Assembly: GCA_037157565.1 (NCBI GenBank)
Contig: JAZHRO010000014.1
Location: 102,827,501-102,891,500, forward strand
From: Thalassia testudinum
Taxonomy: Eukaryota > Streptophyta > Magnoliopsida > Alismatales > Hydrocharitaceae
Length of the DNA: 64,000 nt
Reading direction: 5' to 3'
The translations under genes and the position numbers were made by a program. Shown one piece after another: positions 33,124-45,322 of this stretch; within the stretch, counting starts at the first letter, position 1; the number at the start of each line of letters is the position of its first letter. The notes beneath the pieces are model-generated. The model saw only the letters and a program-made list of their open reading frames with translations. It ran no database searches and was not told where the DNA came from.

Positions 33124-33272
33124 CCCTGGCAATCGATGCTTCATAATAGCATCGCCCATGGCAACCCCCAGAACCCTGGCTTTCGAGATAATCTCGCCCA
33201 TGGCATTCTGTAGCCAAATCCAGACCCTGGTAATCAACATTTCATGATAATGCCACCCATGGCATTTGAACC
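33124..33272. repeat. Three-copy 50-bp tandem repeat inside N
   Basis: Units start with CCCTGG at 33124, 33174 and 33225 (period 50-51 bp). Each contains a form of ATAATNNCNCCCATGGCA. Units are diverged, so the duplication is old. Confidence 0.7.
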
Positions 33273-34000
33273 AGTAGGGTGCTTACGTGTCCCCAGTAGG
33301 ATATGTAAATATCCTAGGAGACAAGCACCGAGGAGATAATATGTTGTTATGTATCTTCAAGGGGAATTTCCCACCTCTCTAATTCGGGAACTCGTCTAAA
33401 TCAACTTGTGTTGATCGGCCGCTCCTAATCTAGGCAACTTTTTTCAGGACATTTAAACGCTCCTGCTAGATTTTGATAGTTATGCACACTGAACCAAACT
33501 ATGTGTGGATTGGGGTGCTTAGCTTACCGAGTCCCGCAAATCGAAGGTCAGTTAACGAGGTCGAACACTCCCTAAGCCTTAGACCTAATACTTAAGCTTC
33601 TCATTTTCCCCAACCTCTTGAGGATTATCCAGATCTTAGCAGGTACTTGAATTTTTAAGCCTAAGAATCTACCCCAAAAGGCCTAAGATTAGCGTTCCTA
33701 CTAATCTCTTTTGTGTCTCATTAGCACTTTTCTACATTTTTCTCTTTTCCTTGATGTAGTCTAGAACTTCAGTTAATCCCTTAATCTCTCACTAATGACT
33801 ATCTCTTTTTCTTTTTCATTTTGTGCTCCTTTTTGGCATTTTGCTCTTTTCCTCCTCATGTTTATATGGTTTCAAAATTTTCTTCCCTCCTCCAATTTTT
33901 TATTCTTTTTCACAATTTTCTATTTTTCTGGTATTTTTGACATATGTGAATTTTTTGTGAGAATCCTTCTGACTTTTCTTAATTTCTACATGTTTGCACT

Positions 34001-34299
34001 TTACCACCCCCCCATGCCTAAGTTTTGCAATGTCCTCATCGTAAACGGAGGGTATGAAATAGTGTTGGGTTCAGGGACTTAGAATAGTATTTATCGAGTG
34101 GGTGAATGGGACAGGAAGTGACTGTTGTGGACGATTTCAAGTTCTGGTACGTGTACCAGAGGTGGGATCAACTAGTCTAAGGATAAACTTAGGGTGCACC
34201 AGATGTGACTTATGGATGGATAATTAGACAGATCTCAGATTTTTGGAATGACAGGTTGCCACCCGTTAAGCACTAAATTCAACTCCTTCAGCCGAGCGG
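34001..34299 (-). other. Central G-tract and post-ORF signature of N
   Basis: On the minus strand CGGCTGAAGGAGTTGAATTT, then GTGCTTAACGGGTGGCAACC (34251-34299), and later GATGAGGACATTGC with GGCATGGGGGGGTGG (34001-34040). Matches C and the A elements in order. Confidence 0.7.
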
Positions 34300-34404
34300 A
34301 AAATGATATGGAGAGGGAGTGGTCAAATCAGCAGAGTTTTGTAGAACAAGCACCTTGATTAAGAGCCTGGTTGGTCCAACCAGGTGCTTGTTAATATCAA
34401 CAGG

Positions 34405-36250
34405 CTAATGATGCAGCCCAAACCCTATTAATCTGGTGGGTTGATAAATGTAGATCAAGAGATGTGGAACCCACCATATGCTATGGAGCTCTGATGGATG
34501 TGGAAGTGTAAATTCGGGTTTTGGCTGAGTTAGATCAGCCTGGTCAGAGTAGGGATCCGTAAAGTAAATAGTGAATGATGCGGACACCCTACAGAGGTGA
34601 TCAGAGAATGATGGAGCATGGTCTTTAGTCTGATCAATGTTCGATACCTGGTATAAATGTGGAGTTGAATCATCTGCAATCGGCTTAGTAAGAGGGGAAT
34701 CAGAATAGAAATTGAGTCCGTTTACGAGTCGGGGTTGAAAATAGGTTTGGATGGGTTCTGTATGTGTGGAAGAGGTGGCTTCAATGAGAATTGTGTATGA
34801 GGGCTCCTCTAGAAAGGAGTTACAGGTGGTTTCATGTAGAGAGTCCTCATAGTAGCTTTCAAAGTCAAAAGTGAATGCCTGAAGAGTGTCTATAGGGTGA
34901 GGGAAATTTGAGTCGAGAAAAGATTCGAACTCTGGGTTGCAGTCACTCTCGGCATTTTCTGGTTTTGATTCCTGAGGATCGAAAAGAAATGATTCCATGT
35001 CACTGAAACCTGAACTTAAATCAGCGATCTCGAGAATTGAGACCTCAGAGTCGGAGTCAGAGAATGAATCATGTGAATTGAGGTCGTAGATTGGCTCGTT
35101 GTATTCAGGAAGCAGTTTCTCTGAAATCATGGTCAGATTTGAAATTGTCAGAGATATTGTGAAAATCAAGTTTTGAATAAAATTCGAGATCAGGAGTTCC
35201 ACCACTGAATAAATCACATGATGTAAACTTAGCAGCCTGACTTGGGTCTAGCCTATATGTAGATTTTGAGCTCAAAAAGGTGTTCTTATTTGGTCTAGGC
35301 TCAAGTTCTAGGCTTGTAGGAAAGACCCAATTAAAACCCCACTCGTCCAACTCCTCGATTTCTGTATCGTAGATTAGCGTGACTTCCGAAAAATTGATTT
35401 GTATCTCTAAGGATGTTGGAGAGGGATATTCATCAAATAGAGGCTCGGAATCATACTCTTTATTGAAACTTTGATCTTCATCATACGGGGCCTTGTAATC
35501 GTCCCAATAAGTTTCAGATCCAGATTCTAGGCTGAGGATGTCGGTTGAATCTCTAGAATCTAGGTCAAAATTACCTTTGAGGGTCACCTTATCAGAATAA
35601 GGGTCGGGATTTACATCCTCGAGAGGTTCAGTTCTAATCTCATCATTACAGGAGTCTTGGAATTCTATACTTGGTGACCTAGGGTCTAGGGTTGGCTCAA
35701 CATTGTGTTCTCCTACAATTGGAACTTCCCAACCTAATTCATTATCAGGCATGTTGTACTCCATTTGGGTTGGGAATCCATATCAACTCTGTGCCTCAAA
35801 CCCTAGATTTGGGGAATTAGATTGATCCTAAATACTATTCCAAGATGGTTCATCATCTGTTTGGGGCATGTACGGGTATTTTTGATCGATAATTTGTTTC
35901 AATAATCTCATCATCTCTTCCCATTTTTTAAGATCATCTTAGTGTTGTTCCCATAGTACAGGATTTGTCATGCATTGGAGGTATTCAAAATTGTGCAATT
36001 TTTCTATCTCAATGTATCCTGTTATGAGAGTGTCTCGGGTTGATCCTTTTGTGGCTTCTGTCAATAGTACTTGGGCACAATTTATGATGAAAGTTGTGGT
36101 TGTTGCTACATTAACCTAAATGTCTTCTACTGGTGTTGAGGTTTTGTATTCAATTTCATAGAATTCAAGGGCATCCTCAATCATCCTATCTCTCATGGAT
36201 CTTTGTAATTCAGGTTTTTTGAATGGTAATCCTAAGTAACTCGGCTGCAT
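34405..36250 (-). pseudogene. Family N acidic ORF (about 600 codons), broken
   Basis: It starts MQPSYLGLPFKKPELQRSMR at 36250 on the minus strand, just downstream of an ATTTTCAG acceptor-like site. A first part with helical LKKWEEMMRLLKQIIDQ is followed by a long Asp/Glu/Ser-rich region (EIEELDEWG, SHDSFSDSDSEVSILEIADL). The C-terminus is HLLIYIYQPTR...IGFGLHH. About four nonsense codons lie in the first third, and one frameshift near 35105-35140 splits the long open parts. The ending resembles family A's FLVIFIQNLRY...GMGLYHN, and both ORFs stand in the gag-pol position before the same post-ORF signature. No recognised domain. Function unknown. Confidence 0.65.
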
Positions 36251-37418
36251 AGTTGGATCAGATGGTGGAATCAAGATGTAGAATCAAGTTGTGAAGTGAT
36301 TAGGTCTGAATAGAGAGTCCTACTGAAAATTTATGTGTGTGCTATAAAGAGAAGAGATGAGGGAATGGACGTGTTTTTGACCCAATCAAGGCACCCAAAG
36401 ATGTTTGTATGACTATTGAGGTTCGGGGCGGATGATACCCCTAGATCGGAAAGTCGTTCACCTGAGAATTACCTAAGCAGCCAGAGAGGGAGAGTCTCAC
36501 AAAGACCCCTACATGGTAGAGCATCCCCACGGGTTACAGGGTTTCCCCCACTCGACCTCTCTTGTCACTGAGATTCCAGGTAAATCAGAATGGGGACCTT
36601 GACCTCTTAAGTCTACCAATTTTATTTCAGATCAAGGGTACCTAGGGTTTTCACTTGAACTTTAGATTTTTTTTATTTTTGTGACCTAATTTCAAGGTTG
36701 GTTGACCCAACAAGGGGTCAACTTCACCTGACCTGTCCTAAAGATGGCAGAATGATTCTAAGTTAAGACCTAGAAATCAACCTAATTTGACTCCCATATT
36801 AGTAGGTCCAATGTTTTTAAGATTCAAGTGATTTTAGAGCTCAATTTTAGGGTTTGTCTTGCTTAGATCCATTCAATCAAGGGCTTGGGTAGCACACAAG
36901 TGCAGGTGGGTTTGTTTCCTTTTTATGCAAGCATGTGTGAACTAGCACTCCAAGATCCTACTGTAGAAACCCTAATTTGGTTGTATTTCCAATCCTCTTT
37001 GATTTTTCAGAATTTCTCTTTGGACTTCAAACAAGAAGTGTGTAGTCCGCGGAGATTTAAAAATTAAGTGTGATCTCTAATAAGCATAGGAATTTGTGGG
37101 GTAGGATCTCTAAAATCGCTTTAACTTCAATAAGTTTTGAAAAAAATTTCGCAAAATCAGGAAACTTTTGCCTTAAAAATGGAAATTACTATAAAAAGAA
37201 GGCAGTTGATTCCTAATTGATTGCTTCTCTATTTGTCTTCCCAGGATTAGGAGATGGCTTTAGGGAAGTAGAGAGAATTTACCTGACCTGGAGTGGTTGA
37301 CTTGCGCGAGAGATTTCCTCGTGAAATACCTTACAAGATTATAGGAAAACAAATAGGGCAAGTTAGTGTTCAAATATAATCAAAATAATGCAGAGACTAG
37401 TGATGAATTGCGCGTTGC

Positions 37419-37436
37419 TCCCCAACAATGGTGCCA
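37419..37436 (-). other. Primer-binding site of N
   Basis: On the minus strand TGGCACCATTGTTGGGGA matches 14 of 18 bases of the tRNA-Asp complement, 3 bp from the LTR. Confidence 0.85.
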
Positions 37437-37439
37437 AAA

Positions 37440-40231
37440 TGTTAACAGGGCGAGATTGGTTTTGTAAAAGATAAATGATGCATCGTAGTATAGTTGAAAT
37501 CACCTTAAAAATAAATAAATTTTATTACTCAAATTTTAAGTCTGAGGTCGAACACAGGGAGCAAATGGAACTCATACACTAATCTCAATAATAGATGCAA
37601 TTTGAACACTAAAAATTACTCAAAATTTAATCAAAATATAAAGCAAGAGCTTATGAAAAATGTAGCATAAAAGAGAAATTGGACGTCTGATTATAGAATC
37701 AGACGACTTAAAAAGGTTTGACTCTTCTTCTTATGCTTCTCTTTCTCTTCATTTCTTCTTTGTCTTCTTCGCTTTCTCTTCTTTTCTTCTTTGTCTTCTT
37801 CTTCCTTCCTTAGCTTTTGATCCTGCCTTCTCCTTCCTTCTTCTTCCTTCCTTTCTGCCTTAGCTTTCTATGCCCTTAGCTTCTTTGCCTTGGCTTTTGA
37901 TTTCCTTCTTTCTCTTTCTTCTTCAGCCGTGCCTTCTCCTTCCTTAGGTCTTCTTTTCCTTAGCTTTCTTCTGTGACTCTTTTCTCCTTAGCTTCTTTTG
38001 CTTCCTCCTCCTTAGCTTCCTTTGCTTTTCCTTCTTCTCTGTGGCTCTTTTCTCCTCCAGCTTCCCCTTCCTTCTTCCTTTCCCTGCACACAAGTGCAAA
38101 ACCTACCCCTACCCACCCCCACGAACTCGCTCTCTCTTTTCTCTCTTAGGCTCACTCTCCCAGAGCCATTCTCGGGTATTCGGGTCGAGCTAGCGCACCT
38201 AGGTCCAAGCGCACCAGCATGGGAGGTGCGTAAGGAGTCCAGGGTTATCAGGTCAGGCAGCCAAGTCCACGTAGTCATGGGCACAGACGAGGCGAGTGGG
38301 CGAGGGGACCTCACCCCGTGTTCAGAGGCAAAGAGCCTAAAACACAAATTCGTCTTATACCACTCAGCACGCTCTAAACCTTCTGAGGTGAGACTAAAAG
38401 TTCCACCTGCTTCACTTGCGCGCCCGCGAAGCTCACCCTCAATCGCAGTAGCTGCGGTGCCCTCTCCAAGCCAATCACCAGCTAAATGTGTCACGAGGTG
38501 AATCCGCGTTGCCTGGACCTGACAACCTGGAGCGTGGCCGCCTGGAACGAAGGTTTCTTGCTTCTTTAAGCCGACGCTAATGGCGGCGGAGGTTCGATCC
38601 TGCTATCAAGTAACACAACATTACAGCCTCATTAAATCACACAGGAAGCTTTGCCGTGACATGGCGAAGGTGACTCAGTGGGTGGCGTGGCATGGGGCGA
38701 CCTAGGCGTGCGTGCCTAGGTTGGTCTGTGGCTGTGGTCATGGGTCTGTTCAGGGGGAGATTGTGGAGGTTATGGCGGTTAATGGAGATAGGGGAAGTGA
38801 TCAGTGGATGGTGGCGGAGCTTCTGAGGGGTTTGGCAAGGTGGATGGGTGTGTGGAAGTGCTAGAGACACCTCGCCGGTGGCGTGCCGGAGGTGAAGATG
38901 GTGGTGGTCTACAGTGGTCGAGGGTCGAAAATAGAAATAAAGAAGGGGGAAATGAAGAGAAGAGGATAGGGAAGGTATTTAACCTAATTTAAGGACGAAA
39001 GGAGAGAGAATGGCGGTCGATGCATACCTGCCGCTGCCAGAGACAAAGGGTCCAGTAGAGGGGTGACGGCGACGACAAGGGGGTATTTGGCTCGTGCACA
39101 GGTACAACGCGACGCAGATGACAGAGGCGGAGATATCTCTGCCACTGGTATTGTGGTAGAGCAACAAGAAGAGGGAGGAGGAGTTGGCAGAGCTCGCTGG
39201 ATGTCTGGCCGGAGGAGAAGAGAAGAAATTGGAGGGTTGTCTCCAGCCAAACCAAGCTGAGAATGGATGGCTGGGGCTGGAGCTTCTTTTATAGGCTCTG
39301 GAAGAGGGCCTTGTGCTTGGAAAGCAAGATTCCAAGCATAGGTGTCCTCACTGGAGTAGGAAAGCTAGAAATACCCAAATCTCTCATGTGTTCGCATGAG
39401 AGATTGGGTGACAATTAGGGCCTAGAATTGCGCTCATAAGATCGGGAATTCCTCAGAGAATCTCCCTTTTAAATTTGAGAGGTAATCTCTGAGGAATCAG
39501 GGGAAAATCCCCTCTTGAATCCTCACTGGAGTAGGACTTCTCCGCTGTAATGGCGGAGGGACCTAATTGCAAAGAATGGCGAGGAAGCTAGGGGGGTCCC
39601 TGCAAGATTTTCAAAAGTTAGGGGTCTAAAAGTAATTAGGTTGGACTGTTTTACAAAGTAAGTCAAGGTGAACTCCCCTTAGGTCCAAATTTTGGTACAA
39701 ACGTAATTTGGATCTAAGGAATCCAATGGTGAAGTTGGATTTTAGGTTTGAGCATGTTTGACTGGGCATTTTACACAAAAACCCAATTTAGGGCAAATAA
39801 TTGACTAGGACCCCTATTTAGGTCAAAATAGGTTCCAAAGGCCAAATTGAAGGTTCTAAACCATATGGGATATTTTTACATGAATTTTAGAGGGTTTAGG
39901 TGAATTTTATCCTAACCAGAACCTTGTTAAATTAAGTGGATCTGTTTTAGGATTATAAGAAGTCATTTAATTCCTAGATTGCACATTAACCCTTTTCTGA
40001 TTGAACCAACCCACTTTTTATCTTGTTAAGACCAATTGACCTATGTTTAGTCCCTAATAAATCCTGTTGATGTATTGTAATGGTAAAATTACAATTTTAC
40101 CCTTTAATTTTTATTTTCCTCTTAGAACAGTTATTTCTTGAATTAGGCCCTTTACTTGGTTATGTAGGAGCTTTTGTTCTCTTTTCTAGGTCAAAATGTG
40201 CTAGTTAGGACTCATGATGGTGTTCCCATCA
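37440..40231 (-). repeat. Right LTR of N (its 5' LTR, 2792 bp)
   Basis: Same termini and layout as the left LTR: TATA near 39286-39295, and a USE-like/TATA pair at 38353-38395 with a degraded USE but retained 24-bp spacing. The polypyrimidine tract is at 37730-38080. Confidence 0.92.
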
Positions 40232-41202
40232 CTTTTTACTTGCCATCACTATTCAAGGATGCACATAGCATTGCTAAAACCTATGCTAGATGCCAAACTT
40301 TAGGGACCATGACCAGAAAGGATGTGATGCCTCTACAACCCATTCTTACCATCGAAATATTCGATGTTTAGGGCATTGATTTCATGGGTCCCTTCCCACC
40401 TTCAAACGGCTTCGAATATATATTGGTCTTAGTTGACTATGTCTCGAAATGGATCGAAGTCGTACCTACCCGAAAATGTGATCATAAGGCCATCATGGAC
40501 TTTATGAAGAAGAACATCTTTTCTCGATTTGGGATACCCAAGGCCATGATCAGAGATGGTGGGAGCCACTTCATCAATGTCCAGTTTCGTGCTTTGCTCA
40601 AGAAATACAAGGTTACTCGCTGCATTGCTACCCCGTATCACCCACAAACGAATGGGCAAACTGAGGTCTCAAACAGACAAATCAAGAATATTCTGCAAAT
40701 GACTGTGAGACCTGATCGGAAGGATTGATCCACACAATTGGATGATGCCCTACGGGCATATAGGATCACTTTTAAGTCCCCGATTGGCATGTCACCATAC
40801 CGATTGGTCTTTGGCAAAGCTTGCCACCTTCCAGTTGAGTTAGAGCACCAGGCATACTGGGTTGTCAATATGGATTCCCATTTGTTCAGAGCTTAAAGGA
40901 AGCTCCAACTCTCTGAGCTTGAAGAAATTCATCATGACGCTTATGAGAATAGTAGACTTTACAAGGAGAAGATGAAAGCTGTCCATGACCAGCATATCAC
41001 TAGGAAAACCTTTGAGCCAAATCAACAAGTTTGGCTCTTTGATGCGCAACTTAAACTCTTCCCCGGGAAGTTAAGATCTAAGTGGACGGGACCTTACCAG
41101 GTGTTCAGACCATTCTCAAACGAGGCAGTAGAAATTGCGGATCCTAAAACTGGGCAAACGTTCACAGCCAATGGCCAAAGATTAAAACACTTTCTTGCCT
41201 AG
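40232..41202 (+). pseudogene. Integrase catalytic core and C-terminus of element C
   Basis: This inserts element DNA into the genome. The catalytic triad is visible: Asp in GIDFMGPFPP (codon 40378), Asp in IRDGGSHF (40555) and Glu in GQTEVSNRQIKN (40663), giving the DD35E spacing of retroviral-type integrases. A C-terminal segment (FEPNQQVWLFDAQLKLFPGK, LRSKWTGPYQV) resembles the GPY/F module. Stops replace Trp before the first Asp (TAG) and near 40726 (TGA), and a further TAG lies near 40895. The zinc-binding part is separated by element N. Confidence 0.92.
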
Positions 41203-41256
41203 GTCCCCCCAAAGGAAGTTGTAACCTTCATTGAGGGTTAAACTGAAGTTGCGCCC

Positions 41257-41415
41257 AGCTGGAGGCAATAAACTTAGCGCTTCCTAGGAGGCAACCTAGA
41301 AGATTCTGGCTGATCGGACACATAGCTAAACTCAGGTGATTTCTTTCTTTACTCCCTTGCATACATTTATCTTCCAATGAGGACATTGTCCTACTTAAGC
41401 ATGGGGGGGTGGAAA
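41257..41415 (+). other. Post-integrase signature and central G-tract of C
   Basis: AGCTGGAGGCAATAAACTTA, GCGCTTCCTAGGAGGCAACC, then CAATGAGGACATTGTCC (41377) and GCATGGGGGGGTGG. Typical of the 3' end of Athila/Tat coding regions and shared with A, N and E. Confidence 0.7.
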
Positions 41416-41795
41416 ATTCATATTCTTTGAGTCCATACCATCTGCTTGAATTTTTGAATTATAGTGTGATAAAAAAAAAGAATTGGGAAAAGAAAAACTT
41501 AGACATGAGAAGCTTGTCAACTGTAAGAAATAATACTTTAAGGATGTGAACACTTAGACTCTTCTGGTCATCAGGTTAATTAGCCTAGGTGTCCACTAAA
41601 ATATGGATTTGATCTCGACTCCTTGCCACCTCAATTTATATTAATCTGATCAACAAAGTAGGGTGATAAGTATGTGACTTATTAACCTGCCCTTTAATTC
41701 AGGGGGACTTTTAGTTTAAGCATCTGCACACATTGTGCATTGACTCCTCAGCGATTCTAACAAAAATTGGGTAACTAAGGAACCTTCTAGGGTAG

Positions 41796-42027
41796 TATGG
41801 CTGGCAAGTTATCATGGGTAACAGCCCATTGGTCAGTTGTCCAGAACCTAGCCACAGAACCATTCTCTTTTACTATTGCATTTAGGTAAATCTTAAATCA
41901 GGAAAGCTACCTACAAAAAAAAAGGGAAGAAAACAAAAAAAGAAATAAGCCACACTTCACCGCACGAGTATGACTGGCAAGTTGTCGTGGGTAACAGCCA
42001 TTGGTCGTTTGTCCAGATCCCAGCTCC
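41796..42027 (+). repeat. Duplicated stem-loop unit, C
   Basis: Copies at 41796-41853 (ATGGCTGGCAAGTT, ATGGGTAACAGCCCATTGGT) and 41969-42027, in the same place as in A1, A2 and G, and on the minus strand in F (49672-49911). Confidence 0.7.
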
Positions 42028-43052
42028 CAAAACGCACAAGAAAATTCCAAAACACTTAAGAAGTAGGAAGTAGAACAATCCAGGGAGATATACACTGGAA
42101 ATACCCTTGTGTTGACCCCAAACAAAATAAAAGTAGGGAGAAAGCTACCGGTCGGATAGATACACCTTAGGCAACATCTTCTTTTCAGGTCACCTAGGGG
42201 AGTAGAAATCCGAAGTCTGCTTTAATTACTGTTAAGTGAGTCTATCACAATTTTCACACCAAGATGCTTAGCACTTAGAGTCCTTTTTCGAGTTATGGGT
42301 GGGCTGGGTAACCATAAAAAGTTACCCAAACACTCTCAACTCCAAAAATCCTAAAAAATTAGAAAAGATGAAAAATAAAAAATATATATATGCATATATG
42401 TGTGCTTAAATTTAAAGCAAGGACTTGAGCGGTTTGCATTTTGGCAGACACCCAGGCACTGTTTAGTCTCTGTGAATTAGGATCTTAGTATAAACTTCCT
42501 CCAGTTGACAAGTAACTGATTGCGTAGCAATCATAGGTCTTAATTGACCTAAATTAGGCTAGGACTTAGCAGAAGTTAGGATAATTCATGCATGCATAAG
42601 CATTACTAGCACCTTTACTGCTCTCTTTTAACTATGCATAGAATAATGCTATATTGTATTGATTAGGTGCATTATATCGATTGCAAGTAATAAGCTAATC
42701 GGAAGCTAGATCTAAAGCTGGATCTAAAGAATAAAGAATAACTGGTGTTGCAACAGAGCTGGAGCGGAAGACCTAGATTAGATGTAGTAGATAATAATAT
42801 AAGGGAGTTAAGGTAGGACATCCAGAACCCTTAGCCAACTCCCGCACACCTTAAACCCACTTTTGTTGTGTTATTGGACGTCCAGACACTTGGTCAGACG
42901 TCTAATTTCTGCAGAATACCCAAGACAGAACCTAGACTCCCCCCTGACTCTGATTGGACATCCAAACAACAAGTCTGAACTTCTGATTTTCCACTATAAG
43001 ACTTCTGACACTATTGTTAGACATTTGGAATTGCTCTCTAGTTCTTGTTTTT

Positions 43053-43745
43053 GAATTCAAGCTTGGATCTTGAATTCCTAGGTCCCTAAACCCAATTCCA
43101 ACCCCATAGGAACTTAAATTAAGGTACCCTAACCCTAGTACATCACATCTAGACCTCCCTAAGGACCTAATTAGGCCCTCACTAAACCTAATTGACTTGG
43201 ATCATATTCAGTTCCATCAGCCTATTCAATTGGTCTCACTAAGTCCAATTGAGCCCTGATCTCAGCACACACTATCCAATTGGACTCAGTGAGAGTCCAA
43301 TTGACCTAGACCTAACTTAATTGAGTTATTTTACTCTCAATTAGGTTTCCACACACCCAATTAAACTTGTATTAAGTTTAATTGCACTTTACCTTAGTGA
43401 ATTAGGGTTTACAACCCTAATTTGAGACCTACCTTGACCTAAACCCACTAGAACCTAACCTAATCAACCTAGCCACCTAAGTCTCGACCCACACACACCC
43501 ACACACACCATCCTCATGAAAATACCTAGACTAGAGTTCTCTAGAACTCTCTACCATGTGTGGTTGCCTTGGTTGCTAAAATTAGCAACCAAGAGCCATT
43601 CAATTTTTAGATCCACATTTGGTGGATCTAAAAACCACCATTCATCCTCTCTCTCACTCTCCCATGAGCTCCCACCATAGGCCTCTCTAGAGAATTCCAT
43701 AATTCTCTAGAGATCTTCCCTTAGGTCTATAAAAAGACCTAAGGG
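43053..43745. repeat. Cluster of perfect inverted repeats in the H LTR
   Basis: Perfect arms at 43053-43077 (9 bp), 43277-43303 (11), 43358-43384 (11), 43400-43422 (10), 43533-43550 (7), 43568-43593 (12, CTTGGTTGCTAA), 43604-43634 (13, TTTTTAGATCCAC), 43685-43712 (12, CTCTAGAGAATT) and 43718-43745 (11, CCCTTAGGTCT). Loops are 2-7 nt. The last loop is ATAAAA, the TATA box. Confidence 0.85.
43718..43745 (+). promoter_or_regulatory. TATA box in the loop of a perfect palindrome (H LTR)
   Basis: CCCTTAGGTCT, ATAAAA, AGACCTAAGGG. The TATA box reads TATAAAAAG across the loop. Likely core promoter of this LTR. Confidence 0.7.
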
Positions 43746-44546
43746 GTGGCACTTTGCACCCATTCACCCTTGGCTCCATTTTAGCTTAGCTTCATTCCAC
43801 CTTGATGAGTAGCTTCACCATGGCCACCACCATCTCCACACCAAGATGTTGGATCACCTCCTCAACCTCTCTCCATGGGCTGACCTAAGCACCATTGGCC
43901 GCCCCTCCTTCTCCTCTCAACCAAGTCAAAGGCCATCAGAGCCCACCTCTGCATGCCCTTAGTTCTATTAGACTAGATTATAGTTCTTCGTAGATTTATT
44001 ACTTTTATTTACTGCTTAGTAGTGTAGCTCCTTACTTCTCTCCCAATGATGCATGCATAATCCCTCGTAGATTCTTGTATGCAGTCATTTTTTATTAGTT
44101 GTTAGTTTTTACATTCCTTGTACAAGCATTCCGCTACCGGTGCTCTGCAACTCTGTTATCATCTTTATATACATATATGTTGAAAATCACCATGTGCCTG
44201 ATTATCATCTTTTGGTGTGATTAAAGTTGCATGTTTTCAATTTCTGATATTCTGGCAACAACATGTCATGTATCAATACGAACTTAGCATAAATCGACAT
44301 GCGATTTTGAATAAGTAGAGCGAGTGAGATCGATTTCAAATCTGTATTTCCATAAATGCCTCCCAGAGATGAACGACTGGGACTCAAGTCTCGTTATCTT
44401 TATAAATTATTTTTGATGATCATTTTCGCTCACTATACTACAACGAAATCTCTATTTTCAAAACACGTGCGAGAATCGCCCTCTGCAGTAACACATGCCT
44501 GAGCAATTGATTCTTAATTCTAGCTAAAAATATCATTTACGGTTAC

Positions 44547-44582
44547 CTTGCTAGGGACTAGCAAGGGTTGAGCATGGCGGTA
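44547..44582 (+). promoter_or_regulatory. Terminal stem-loop and PPT of C
   Basis: CCTTGCTAGGGACTAGCAAG, then GGTTGAGCATGGCGGTA, ending at the 3' LTR. One G of the G-run has become C. Confidence 0.8.
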
Positions 44583-45322
44583 TGATGACTCTACATCTAA
44601 CAGTGATAATTCTATCAACTAGAGTCAATCTCAAGTGTATGTGGGCATAATGACATATCATAATGGGCTTGAGTGCAAGGCATGCATGTTGTGTTAAGAT
44701 TGCTTGTAATTCATTTTAAACGACCATGTGTGCAAGTGTGTATTAAAATAGGTCTCAGATGAGCAATCAGATCTTATGGATGGATCCAGATCGACAAACA
44801 AAGTCCAACGGACTCAAAATCATCTCAATCTAACCTTTGTAGCTCCCACAACAAGCTCAGCAAGTTCTGGCTGTTGATCTGATGAACGACCCAAAGCCAT
44901 CCACGTGTCACACATCTGTGTGCTCGCAACCACTGCTGCGACTACCTCGCTTCTCCATTTCACACCTCTCTACCCTAGTTTAATACTTATGTTCTTTAAA
45001 GCTTTCTTCTAGCATTGTACTGTGAAATGATTTTACATATGCAATATATTTCCATTTGTTTCAACATATCATGTTTCATGCATGCACAAGTAATCACCAT
45101 GCTATAATCTCAAGTCTCTAACCCTACTCTCTCTCTCTCTCATTTTCTCGCAAGCAAACAAAGCAAAGATTTTTGTGACACCCTAAACCGACAAACAAAT
45201 CTGATTTCATGCCTCCTCATGTTTGACACTTGAACTCACCTAATCCAAATCTTCATTTAAAATTGATGTCGCAAATGCATGCTATAACGACGGATTTAAC
45301 TTAATGTGTTTCGACGACATCA
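44583..45322 (+). repeat. 3' LTR of C (740 bp)
   Basis: TGATGACTC to CGACATCA, followed by TSD gacgt. Carries a (TC)n run near 45125. Confidence 0.9.

Larger units (their letters stand above)
29924..40231 (-). mobile_element. Element N: complete non-autonomous LTR retrotransposon inside C integrase
   Basis: Two long LTRs (29924-32678 and 37440-40231) and about 4.76 kb of internal sequence. A PBS (37419-37436) beside the right LTR and a PPT (32679-32710) beside the left LTR show minus-strand orientation. Flanks are gtttt (29919-29923) and ctttt (40232-40236), a TSD with one mismatch, and the integrase reads on across it. Short LTR stretches are roughly 92-94% alike by eye. There is no gag-pol; an acidic ORF of about 600 codons occupies the interior. 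The LTR sequence differs from families A and C, but the ends, PBS, PPT and post-ORF signature are shared. Confidence 0.93.
42517..44487 (+). mobile_element. H: solo LTR (1971 bp) in the 3' region of C
   Basis: Starts TGATTGCGTAGCAATCA and ends CCTCTGCA, with a perfect TSD gtaac (42512-42516 and 44488-44492). The C sequence continues on both sides as in the F copy. Contains a TATA box inside a palindrome (43718-43745), a dense run of perfect inverted repeats (43053-43745), and a U5-like CCTCCCAGAGATGAACGA. It has no internal region, so it is a solo LTR. J starts with related sequence. Confidence 0.88.
23319..45322 (+). mobile_element. Element C: Athila/Tat-type Ty3-gypsy retrotransposon with gag-pol
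   Basis: LTRs at 23319-24035 and 44583-45322 both start TGATGACTCTACATCTAAC. The perfect TSD gacgt lies at 23314-23318 and 45323-45327. The order LTR, PBS, leader, gag, protease, RT, RNase H, integrase, 3' untranslated region, PPT, LTR is typical of Ty3-gypsy. The TLRSGTQT motif between gag and protease and the protease DLGAS motif point to the Athila/Tat clade. It holds the N element inside integrase and solo LTR H near its 3' end. Many stops and at least two frameshifts make it dead. By eye the first 190 bp of the LTRs are about 91% alike. Confidence 0.95.
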
